Below are positions 1-7,792 of a DNA stretch of 32,039 nucleotides, in pieces. Each line of letters starts with the position of its first letter. Position 1 is the stretch's first letter. The position numbers were made by a program, and so were the translations under genes. The stretch comes from Bacteroidota bacterium. GTDB taxonomy: Bacteria; Bacteroidota; Bacteroidia; Bacteroidales; WCHB1-69. The stretch spans positions 1 through 32,039 of the forward strand of contig WRGQ01000166.1 of the NCBI GenBank assembly GCA_009787115.1, written 5' to 3'. The notes under the pieces are model-generated. The model saw nothing but the letters and a program-made list of their open reading frames with translations, searched no databases and had not been told where the DNA came from.

Positions 1-573
1 AACGAAAGAAATGGATTTACCGATGTGATTTACAGCGATTTCTTTGGAAGATATGTAACCTATTTTTCATACATCAATTCAGGCAAATCATATCGGTACG
101 GCGCCGACCTCAATGTGATGTACAAACTGAAAGCATTTATGAATATCACTTTCAATGCGGGGATTTATCAATATCACAATGAAACGTTTTTTAGAGAGGA
201 AGAGACTGTAATAACCAACAATTTAGGCTATAATTTTAAGCTAAAATTTTGGGCAAAACTCTGGAAGTTTTTAGAAATCAACGCCTCAGGATATTATTAT
301 TCAAAAAACAAAAGCGTATATGCCGAATATGCGCCGGCTTATGCCATTAATTGCGGTTTGCGTTCCGATTTTTGGAATAAAAAGATTTCGGTGTATCTCA
401 ATGTGCAGGATATTTTTAATTGGGGCAGGTCTAAAGAGCTCAACACCAACCCTTATTATATTGCTTATAATTCAACCAAATACAACAGTCGCTACATCAG
501 CGCGGGCATCACTTTCCGATTTGGAAAGATTGAATTGGAGGGGCAGGCAAAAACAGGGGGGAATACGGAATAA
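1..573 (+). CDS. Outer-membrane beta-barrel / TonB-dependent receptor family protein, C-terminal part (5' end outside window)
   Basis: Frame is open from base 1 (NERNGFTDVIYSDFFGRYVTYFSYINSGKSYRYGADLNVMYKL...); alternating aromatic beta-strand pattern and C-terminal ...YNSRYISAGITFRFGKIELE typical of OMP barrel ends. Confidence 0.75.
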   Translation, partial: NERNGFTDVIYSDFFGRYVTYFSYINSGKSYRYGADLNVMYKLKAFMNITFNAGIYQYHNETFFREEETVITNNLGYNFKLKFWAKLWKFLEINASGYYYSKNKSVYAEYAPAYAINCGLRSDFWNKKISVYLNVQDIFNWGRSKELNTNPYYIAYNSTKYNSRYISAGITFRFGKIELEGQAKTGGNTE

Positions 574-583
574 AAAACTGCAA

Positions 584-1033
584 TCACGGATGTTTAATCT
601 TCGGGTTTCTTGATTGCTGTTCCCTGGGCCAGTATAATGTTTTTCCAAGCATAGAGATACCCCAATATCCTCTTACACGCAGTTGCCCATTCTTTTCGAG
701 ACGCATATAAGCTTTAAATTTTCCGTTTTTTCCGGGATAAATAAAGGTAGCGTTTTGCCATTCGTTTTCTTTTGCATTGAAAGTCAAATCTTTCATAAAC
801 ACCAACCCTTCATATTTTTTTCGGTCTTCTTCATTTACCCAAATTACAATTCCTTCATAAATACCATTCCCTGCATTATAAATATACACTTGTGAGATGG
901 CGCCGGAAAAAGGGTCTTCGTTAAGATAATACCCTACAATATCATCAGGTTTGTTTTGGGCTAAAAGTACAGTCTTAATGCCCGCAAAAAAGAAAAATAT
1001 CAATACAAAAATCTTTCTTCTATAAAATCTCAT
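584..1033 (-). CDS. DUF2147 domain-containing secreted protein
   Basis: Signal peptide, then DDIVGYYLNEDPFSGAISQVYIYNAGNGIYEGIVIWVNE...YMRLEKNGQLRVRGYWGISMLGKTLYWPRE, the DUF2147 layout. Confidence 0.75.
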   Translation of the reverse strand: MRFYRRKIFVLIFFFFAGIKTVLLAQNKPDDIVGYYLNEDPFSGAISQVYIYNAGNGIYEGIVIWVNEEDRKKYEGLVFMKDLTFNAKENEWQNATFIYPGKNGKFKAYMRLEKNGQLRVRGYWGISMLGKTLYWPREQQSRNPKIKHP

Positions 1034-1069
1034 ATTGTCAGGTTGTTTCGATTGGTATTAAAATTGCCG

Positions 1070-1077
1070 CAAAAATA
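1070..1077 (-). promoter_or_regulatory. Bacteroidota -7 box (TATTTTTG on minus strand) for the DUF2147 gene
   Basis: CAAAAATA on + strand = TAnnTTTG on minus, 36 nt upstream of the start codon; no clear -33 TTG. Confidence 0.5.
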
Positions 1078-1138
1078 GAATATTTTCATTTCACTGTTTT
1101 TTTGACTTTTAGTGATTTTACTCCGGTTTTTTCGTCTG

Positions 1139-1171
1139 TTTGTGATAAACCCAAAAAATAAAATATTTTTG
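1139..1171 (+). promoter_or_regulatory. Bacteroidota sigma-ABfr type promoter for the mltD-like gene
   Basis: TTTG (1139-1142), 21-nt spacer, TATTTTTG (1164-1171); matches TTTG/TAnnTTTG consensus; start codon at 1250. Confidence 0.6.
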
Positions 1172-1212
1172 CCCCGCTTTTGTTTCGTTTTAAGCGTAAA
1201 ATTTTAATCAAT

Positions 1213-1247
1213 GACGAATAAACATTAAACATTAATCACTAATTACT
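1213..1247. repeat. Degenerate heptad array upstream of the mltD-like gene
   Basis: GACGAAT AAACATT AAACATT AATCACT AATTACT, period 7; ends 2 nt before ATG at 1250. Confidence 0.65.
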
Positions 1248-1249
1248 CT

Positions 1250-2791
1250 ATGAAAAAACTACTATTGATTACCTGCCTGTTTATTTCGACAGCGGCGTTT
1301 GCACAGGAACAGGATACTGTTCCATCGCAAGAACTCCAATCTGAAGAAGCTTTTCAGGAAGATATGCTCAAAGAGATGGATGCACTGCTTGATTTGTGGT
1401 ACATCAAAAAGCAAATGGGAAGTATCAATATGGGAACACTAAACGATAACAGTGAAGAGGATTGCTTGATAGATTCTATAGTAATCAAAAGATTACAAAA
1501 TTTACACACGGTAATTCCGTTAATCTTCAATCGGGAGATTAGAAGTAAAATTGAGTTGTATGTTTGTAAAAGACCACGTACTTCGTCCATTATTCTGGGG
1601 CTTTCGCAATATTATTTTCCGTGGATGCGGGAAATTTTTGATAAGTATGATGTTCCTGAAGAATTAATTTATTTGACGATTATCGAATCGGCGCTCAATC
1701 CTGTTGCGGTTTCGCGCGCAGGCGCTACCGGTATCTGGCAATTTATGTATGCTACCGGCAAAGCATATCAATTGGAAGTGAACACTTTTGTAGATGACCG
1801 CCGCGACCCTTTTAAGGCTACCGATGCGGCTGCCCGACACCTCCGAGATTTATATAACATTTTCAATGATTGGGGTCTCGCTATCTCTGCCTATAATTGC
1901 GGAGCCGGCGGCGTAAGAAAAGCAATTACACGTTCCGGCGGTAAAACAGGCTTCTGGAATGTAAAACCGTTCCTCCCAAAAGAAACTCAAAACTATTTTC
2001 CATACTATATCGCTGCCCTCTATTTGGTGAACTACCACCTTGAACACGGTATCCCCTTTGCAGAACTTACTATCCCATTTGCTGTGGATACGGTAATGGT
2101 GAAAAAAGAGTTGCATCTTCAACAAGTGGCTGATGTGTTGGATATTGATTTGGAAGAACTTAAAATATTAAATCCGCAGTATAAACGACTTGTAATCCCT
2201 GCATACAGCCACCCCTATCCATTACGTTTAAAATATGCGGATATTTTGCGTTTTATTGAATGGGAAGACTCTATTTATCATTATAAATATGATGAACTTT
2301 TTCACCCTATGAAAGTATATGAAGGACTCTTCACCGGAATTCCCGTTACTCAATCCGACTATAAAAAAGTGTATTATACCGTTAAACAGGGCGAAAGTTT
2401 AGCCGCTATTGCCAATAAATACGGATTATCGGTACTTGAGATTAAGAAAATGAACAATTTGAGCAGCAATGCTATCAAGCCCAAACAGAAACTTCTGGTG
2501 GGTTATGAGTACTTAAAACCACTTCCTCCAAAACCCGTAGAGCAGGTGCAGGATACCGCAAACCTTCAATCTACTGCTATTGATTTGCGTGCAGAAAATC
2601 AGCAGCAGGATTCAATCGCTTCCCAACGACAGAACGGTAATCCTGATGTTTACGTGGTACAAAAAGGGGACAGTTTGAGTTCTATTGCGGCAAAATTTGG
2701 AACAACTGCCCGTATAATTGGAGATTACAATAAATTACAAAATATTAACACGCTCTTCGTTGGGCAAAAATTACGCATTCCACCGCAGTAA
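1250..2791 (+). CDS. mltD: Membrane-bound lytic murein transglycosylase D-like protein, SLT domain plus two LysM domains
   Basis: IIESALNPVAVSRAGATGIWQFMYATGKAYQL SLT motif; C-terminal LysM repeats YYTVKQGESLAAIANKYGLSVLEIKKMNNL and YVVQKGDSLSSIAAKFGTTARIIGDYNKL. Confidence 0.9.
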   Translation: MKKLLLITCLFISTAAFAQEQDTVPSQELQSEEAFQEDMLKEMDALLDLWYIKKQMGSINMGTLNDNSEEDCLIDSIVIKRLQNLHTVIPLIFNREIRSKIELYVCKRPRTSSIILGLSQYYFPWMREIFDKYDVPEELIYLTIIESALNPVAVSRAGATGIWQFMYATGKAYQLEVNTFVDDRRDPFKATDAAARHLRDLYNIFNDWGLAISAYNCGAGGVRKAITRSGGKTGFWNVKPFLPKETQNYFPYYIAALYLVNYHLEHGIPFAELTIPFAVDTVMVKKELHLQQVADVLDIDLEELKILNPQYKRLVIPAYSHPYPLRLKYADILRFIEWEDSIYHYKYDELFHPMKVYEGLFTGIPVTQSDYKKVYYTVKQGESLAAIANKYGLSVLEIKKMNNLSSNAIKPKQKLLVGYEYLKPLPPKPVEQVQDTANLQSTAIDLRAENQQQDSIASQRQNGNPDVYVVQKGDSLSSIAAKFGTTARIIGDYNKLQNINTLFVGQKLRIPPQ

Positions 2792-2837
2792 TTTGAGTAT
2801 TTGCGCACAAGTGCTGTGACAACTAAAAAAAATAGCA

Positions 2838-2845
2838 TAACTTTG
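2838..2845 (+). promoter_or_regulatory. Bacteroidota -7 box (TAACTTTG)
   Basis: TAnnTTTG 16 nt upstream of the C69 peptidase ATG at 2862; no clear -33. Confidence 0.45.
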
Positions 2846-2861
2846 CCGCAAATTTTTAAAA

Positions 2862-4439
2862 ATGAAAAAGATATTTCTATTTGCCTGCGCTATTGTGCTT
2901 ACGCTTAGCGCATTTAGTCAAAATTTTAACGAATCGGAAAGTTGTACCAGCATTATGGTTGGGAAGAAAGCCAGCGCCGATGGCTCGGTGATTACCAGCC
3001 ACACCTGCGACGGAGGATACAGAACGTGGATGCGGATAGAGTCTCCCGTTGAGTTTAAAAACGACACTGTTATCGCTGTTTATAAAGGAATACTGAAAAC
3101 AGAATCCCCTACCGATGGTCGTAATGTTTCTAAAACCGGTGAAATTTTTCAACCTGCTATGAAAACTTATGCTTTTTTGAATACTGCCTACCCTTGTTTA
3201 AACGAAAAACAGTTGGCAATAGGCGAAACGACCTTTTCAGGGCGCCCTGAAATGAAAAATCCTGATGGTTTGTTTTATATTGAAGAGTTGGAAAGAATTG
3301 TGTTGCAAAGATGTACAACAGCGCGGGAAGCCATAAAACTGATAGGTAAATTAGTGAAAGAGTATGGCTATGCCGATGCCGGTGAGTGCTTAACCATTGC
3401 CGACAAAAATGAAGTGTGGCATTTTGAAATTTTAGGGGAAGGAAAAGATAAAATCGGCGGAGTGTGGGCTGCCCAACGTATCCCCGACGACCACGTAGGT
3501 ATCTCCGCAAATATCTCTCGAATTGGCGTAATAGATTTTAATAACAAAGATTTTTTTATGACTTCTGAAAACGTGAAAGAAGTTGCAAAAAAGTTGGGCT
3601 ATTGGGATGGAATAGAAGAATTTAAGTTTTATAAAGCCTATAACAAGGAGGGACACCGTCCGTTTGCTATTCGGGAGTATTTTATCTTGAGCAGATTAGC
3701 CCCATCCTTACAACTGAAATTTGATGTTGATGAATTACCTTTCTCTGTGAAACCCGATAAAAAAGTTTCTGTTCGTGATGTTATAAGTTTATATAGAGAA
3801 ACGTATGAAGGTACGGAATGGGATATGACTAAAAATTTGTTAGTGGACAAGAAGATAAACGACAGTATTACGGAAAAGGTAAAAAGCGCTTACGCCAACC
3901 CGTGGATGACTGCAGATATGATTAAGATGATTAACAGTATTGATTCGGGGAATGTAACTTTTCAGCGCACGGTGGCAGTGGCGTGGTGTTCCTACTCTTT
4001 TATTGTGCAGTTGCGCGACTGGCTGCCGGATGAAGTAGGTGGTGTAGCGTGGTTTGCATTGGATAATCCGGGAGAAAGCCCAAGATTTCCCATATTTTGC
4101 GGTACCCAACAACTACCGGAACTGTTTAGCGTTTGCGGACAATATCGTTTTCGTACCGATGCTGCACTTTGGTGGTATCGTCGTGCCAACCGCTTAGCCA
4201 CAGTGAAATGGCAAACCACCCGAAAAACTATTGAAGAAAATGTCGCTTACTTTGAAGATAAAGCCTTTGACGAACTTCCATACCTCGAACAAAAAGTAAA
4301 ACAGGCTGTTTTAAAAGGAGATCATAAACTCGCAACGAAATTGACGACCGATTACACCAACGATTTTACCCGTGCTACTTTGCAAAAATGGTGGGAATTA
4401 GGCGATCAGTTTTGGGGGATATTTGGGAAGAGTTTTTAA
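2862..4439 (+). CDS. C69 family dipeptidase (PepD-like Ntn-hydrolase)
   Basis: Signal peptide, then ESCTSIMVGKKASADGSVITSHTCDGG with the candidate nucleophile Cys; full C69 architecture, e.g. SYSFIVQLRDWLPDEVGGVAWFALDNP. Confidence 0.9.
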   Translation: MKKIFLFACAIVLTLSAFSQNFNESESCTSIMVGKKASADGSVITSHTCDGGYRTWMRIESPVEFKNDTVIAVYKGILKTESPTDGRNVSKTGEIFQPAMKTYAFLNTAYPCLNEKQLAIGETTFSGRPEMKNPDGLFYIEELERIVLQRCTTAREAIKLIGKLVKEYGYADAGECLTIADKNEVWHFEILGEGKDKIGGVWAAQRIPDDHVGISANISRIGVIDFNNKDFFMTSENVKEVAKKLGYWDGIEEFKFYKAYNKEGHRPFAIREYFILSRLAPSLQLKFDVDELPFSVKPDKKVSVRDVISLYRETYEGTEWDMTKNLLVDKKINDSITEKVKSAYANPWMTADMIKMINSIDSGNVTFQRTVAVAWCSYSFIVQLRDWLPDEVGGVAWFALDNPGESPRFPIFCGTQQLPELFSVCGQYRFRTDAALWWYRRANRLATVKWQTTRKTIEENVAYFEDKAFDELPYLEQKVKQAVLKGDHKLATKLTTDYTNDFTRATLQKWWELGDQFWGIFGKSF

Positions 4440-4525
4440 TAATTTGCACCCTCATCTTTTGCATTAGCACCGAACCGTCTTTTAATATCATAATAATAAA
4501 ATTCCGTTGTTTTTTAGTATTAACG

Positions 4526-5419
4526 TTACTCATTCACCGGCTCCGTGTGAACATTAATCTGCGTTCTGCTGCCAAATACTTCGCGCAGACGAGCCGAAAG
4601 CGCTCCGGAAATATTATGCGCCTGCACCAAAGATATTGTGTTGTCTAATTGAATATGTACGTCAATCACATAAATCTCACCAATCTTACGGGTACGAAGT
4701 TTGTGAAAACTTTTAATTTCACTGTCTTTCATTATTAACATTTCAATTTCTCTAACTGTTTTTCCGGGTAACGAAGCCTCCATAAGTTCTTGAATGCTTG
4801 GGAAAGAGAGCTCAATGGCTGTTTTCATAATGAAGAAACTAACTATTACACAGGCTATTGGGTCTAAAATCACCCATTTATCGCCCAAAAATATAGCGCC
4901 CGCTATCCCAATGGCAACCCCAATGGAAGAGAACGCATCGGAACGATGATGCCACGCATTGGCAATGATTGACTGACTGTTTATCTGTTTTCCAACTATT
5001 TTAGTATATTGAAACAATCCTTCTTTGCATACAATTGAAATAATTGCTGCCCAAAATGTTATGATATGAGGTCTCAATAAAGCCTCTCCTTTAATCACCG
5101 CAATTATTTTGCTTGTTCCACTATAAAAAATCCCCAGACCAACAAAAAAAAGTATCAATGCGATTAAAAAGGTAGAAAACGTTTCAAATTTGCCATGTCC
5201 GTAGGGATGTCTTTCATCTTTCTCCGAATCTGAAATCCTGAAGAATACAAGGACAATTATATCAGTAACAAGGTCGCTTAATGAGTGTATTCCATCGGCA
5301 ATCATAGCAGAACTCTTTCCAAAAAATCCTGCTATTATTTTTCCCAAAGATAAAACAACGTTGATAACAAATCCTATCCAGGTAACTTGTTGTGCTTTTT
5401 GTGTTCTTGTTGTGGTCAT
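4526..5419 (-). CDS. Cation diffusion facilitator family transporter
   Basis: MIADGIHSLSDLVTD and AWHHRSDAFSSIGVAIGI (HxxxD motifs), C-terminal cytoplasmic domain. Confidence 0.92.
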   Translation of the reverse strand: MTTTRTQKAQQVTWIGFVINVVLSLGKIIAGFFGKSSAMIADGIHSLSDLVTDIIVLVFFRISDSEKDERHPYGHGKFETFSTFLIALILFFVGLGIFYSGTSKIIAVIKGEALLRPHIITFWAAIISIVCKEGLFQYTKIVGKQINSQSIIANAWHHRSDAFSSIGVAIGIAGAIFLGDKWVILDPIACVIVSFFIMKTAIELSFPSIQELMEASLPGKTVREIEMLIMKDSEIKSFHKLRTRKIGEIYVIDVHIQLDNTISLVQAHNISGALSARLREVFGSRTQINVHTEPVNE

Positions 5420-5437
5420 TTGTTTACATCAATTGCG

Positions 5438-5445
5438 CAAAAATA
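5438..5445 (-). promoter_or_regulatory. Bacteroidota -7 box (TATTTTTG on minus strand) for the CDF gene
   Basis: CAAAAATA on + strand, 18 nt upstream of the CDF start codon; flanked by a T11 tract (5446-5456). Confidence 0.5.
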
Positions 5446-5591
5446 TTTTTTTTTTTAAACGAAAGAAGGCGGCGATTAAAACGCACGGAATTGTAACCTT
5501 TTCGCAACTTTTTTTTTAACGAAAACGATATGCTTACCGGTTTCTCTGCAAATTTAGAGAGAATCAAATGTGAGGTCTGTCGCGATTTTTC

Positions 5592-5599
5592 TATTTTTG
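5592..5599 (+). promoter_or_regulatory. Bacteroidota -7 box (TATTTTTG) for nhaC-like gene
   Basis: TAnnTTTG 13 nt upstream of the TTG start codon at 5613. Confidence 0.5.
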
Positions 5600-5612
5600 C
5601 GCCAAAAAAAAA

Positions 5613-7049
5613 TTGGAACGAATCCCGTCTCTTCTGCAATCTGTTATCCCTGTTGTGTTGTTAATGGGGCTTATATTTTGTAATGTTATTATTCTTTCTG
5701 ATGACACGTTGGGGGGCGCTAATCAACTTTCGCTTCTTGTTGCGGCAGCGGTGGGTGCATCATTTGCATTGTATAATAAAGTGTCGTGGGATAAGTTAAT
5801 GGGCGGCGTAATCAAAGCCATAACTACATCTTTTCCTGCTATTATGATATTGTTAATGGTAGGCGCTTTGTCCGGTGCGTGGATGTTGAGCGGCATTATC
5901 CCTACGATGATATACTGGGGGCTTGAAATTTTGCGTCCGACTTATTTTTTGCCGGCGTGTGTGGTGATCACTGCCGCCGTTTCATTAGCAACGGGAAGTT
6001 CGTGGAGTACGTGCGCTACCGTTGGCGTAGCGCTAATAGGTATAGGTTCTGCTATGGGGATAAACGAAGCCTACAGCGCCGGCGCTATCATTTCGGGCGC
6101 CTACTTCGGCGATAAAATCTCTCCGCTTTCCGATACCACCAATCTGGCTGCTGCAGTAGCCAAAACAGATATTTTTGTACACGTTAAATATATGTTGCAA
6201 ACTACTATCCCTTCGCTCACTTTAGCTATTATTGGGTTTATTGTTCTTACTTTTTTTATTCAAAATTCCGGCACATCTTTAGAAAATGTCAGTCAAATTC
6301 AGCATACCATTAATGAAATGTATAATGTCAATATGGCATTACTTTTAGTTGTAGTTTTAGTTATTTTTCTGATTGTAAAAAAAATGCCACCGGTATCGGT
6401 GCTTTTCATCGGCGCATTGCTGGGCATTTTTACTGCTCTTATCTTCCAAAGAAACTACTTAACCGAACTTTGCGGAGGGACTTTGAATCTCAGTAATCTA
6501 TATGGGGTTTGCACCCGTGCTCTTTTCGGGAAGATACTCCCCCAAACAGGTATTCCGGAAATCAATGATTTGCTCGCCACAAGGGGTATGGCAGGTATGT
6601 TGAACACAATATGGCTTATCATTACTGCTATGATTTTTGGAGGAATTATGGATGCCGGAAGATTCTTGGAACGGATCACACAAGCCATTTTAAGTATAAC
6701 TAAAACGCCCCAAACATTAGTGTCGTCCGTAACAGGAACGTGTATTCTTTTTAATGCGACTACCGCCGACCAGTATGTTTCGATTGTTGTTCCCGGAAAT
6801 ATGTTTGAAAATGCTTTTCAAAAAGCAGGCTTGGAAGGAAGATTATTGAGCAGAACATTAGAAGATTCGGCTACTGTTACCTCCGTACTTATTCCGTGGA
6901 ATACCTGCGGGGCTACGCAAGCCTCTGTACTGGGTGTGGCTACCGCAACATACTTCCCCTACGCATTCTTCTGCTGGATTTCACCACTGATGACACTCTT
7001 TTTTGTTTGGATGAAAATTGGAATAAAGAAGATAGTGGTTAGTAATTAA
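5613..7049 (+). CDS. nhaC: Na+/H+ antiporter NhaC family protein (TTG start)
   Basis: N-terminus MERIPSLLQSVIPVVLLMGLIF and SGAYFGDKISPLSDTTNLAAAVAKTDIFVHV typical of NhaC; polytopic membrane protein. Confidence 0.88.
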   Translation: MERIPSLLQSVIPVVLLMGLIFCNVIILSDDTLGGANQLSLLVAAAVGASFALYNKVSWDKLMGGVIKAITTSFPAIMILLMVGALSGAWMLSGIIPTMIYWGLEILRPTYFLPACVVITAAVSLATGSSWSTCATVGVALIGIGSAMGINEAYSAGAIISGAYFGDKISPLSDTTNLAAAVAKTDIFVHVKYMLQTTIPSLTLAIIGFIVLTFFIQNSGTSLENVSQIQHTINEMYNVNMALLLVVVLVIFLIVKKMPPVSVLFIGALLGIFTALIFQRNYLTELCGGTLNLSNLYGVCTRALFGKILPQTGIPEINDLLATRGMAGMLNTIWLIITAMIFGGIMDAGRFLERITQAILSITKTPQTLVSSVTGTCILFNATTADQYVSIVVPGNMFENAFQKAGLEGRLLSRTLEDSATVTSVLIPWNTCGATQASVLGVATATYFPYAFFCWISPLMTLFFVWMKIGIKKIVVSN

Positions 7050-7061
7050 TGATTACGTGAA
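7034..7061. repeat. Degenerate heptad array overlapping the nhaC stop codon
   Basis: AGTGGTT AGTAATT AATGATT ACGTGAA, period 7; nhaC TAA is 7047-7049. Confidence 0.55.
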
Positions 7062-7119
7062 TATAATTAGTTTTGTTTTTCATCGTTAAACTTTTGTCCT
7101 CGCCCATCTCCTCAACTCT

Positions 7120-7168
7120 AACATTTAAGATTTAAGATTTAAGATTTAACATTTAACATTTAAAATCT
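7120..7168. repeat. Heptad array forming the leader of ruvA
   Basis: AACATTT AAGATTT AAGATTT AAGATTT AACATTT AACATTT AAAATCT, seven units; ends 4 nt before ATG at 7173. Confidence 0.9.
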
Positions 7169-7172
7169 ATAT

Positions 7173-7763
7173 ATGATTACCTACATTAAAGGCATTATCA
7201 CCGAAAAAACTCCCGCTTATGTGGTCATAGAGACTGCCGGCGGTGTGGCTTATGGCATTCACATATCATTAGCCACTTTTTCTCAATTGAAAGAAACAGA
7301 AAATGTGAAATTATTAACCCATTACGTCATCAAGGAAGATGCGCACCAACTGTTTGGTTTCTATACGGAAGAGGAGCGGAGTCTGTTTCGCTTGCTTATT
7401 ACCGTAAACGGGATTGGCGTAAACACTGCACGTTTAATTCTCTCCTCTTTAAGTACGGAAGAATTGATTCACGCTATTGCAACGGAAAATATTAAGGCTA
7501 TTCAAGGAGTAAAGGGAATCGGGTTGAAAACAGCGCAACGGGTAATTATTGACCTCAAAGACAAGATTGGTAAAGGCATTCCACAAAATATTGAAAAAAT
7601 CTCAATTTCTTATAATAATAATAGGGAGGAAGCGTTATTTGCTTTGTTGTCGTTGGGTTTTGTAAAAAATTCGGCAGACAGCGCATTAGAAAAGATTATT
7701 CGTGCCGAAGGTACGAATTTATCTGTTGAAGAGTTGATTAAGAAGGCGTTAAAAGTATTATAG
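7173..7763 (+). CDS. ruvA: Holliday junction branch migration protein RuvA
   Basis: MITYIKGIITEKTPAYVVIETAGGVAYGIHIS; HQLFGFYTEEERSLFRLLITVNGIGVNTARLILS; HhH GVKGIGLKTAQRVIIDLKDKI. Confidence 0.96.
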   Translation: MITYIKGIITEKTPAYVVIETAGGVAYGIHISLATFSQLKETENVKLLTHYVIKEDAHQLFGFYTEEERSLFRLLITVNGIGVNTARLILSSLSTEELIHAIATENIKAIQGVKGIGLKTAQRVIIDLKDKIGKGIPQNIEKISISYNNNREEALFALLSLGFVKNSADSALEKIIRAEGTNLSVEELIKKALKVL

Positions 7764-7792
7764 AAAAAGAAAATGAACTAACTTACACTATC

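Noticed and set aside
320-613. 97-aa + strand ORF overlapping the beta-barrel C-terminus
   Set aside because: Alternative frame of the OMP barrel gene; no homology features
3157-3510. 117-aa minus-strand ORF antisense to the C69 peptidase
   Set aside because: Shadow ORF, composition reflects the coding strand
7120-7168. Heptad arrays as a possible CRISPR array
   Set aside because: Units are 7 nt, directly abutting, with no spacers; no cas genes in the window
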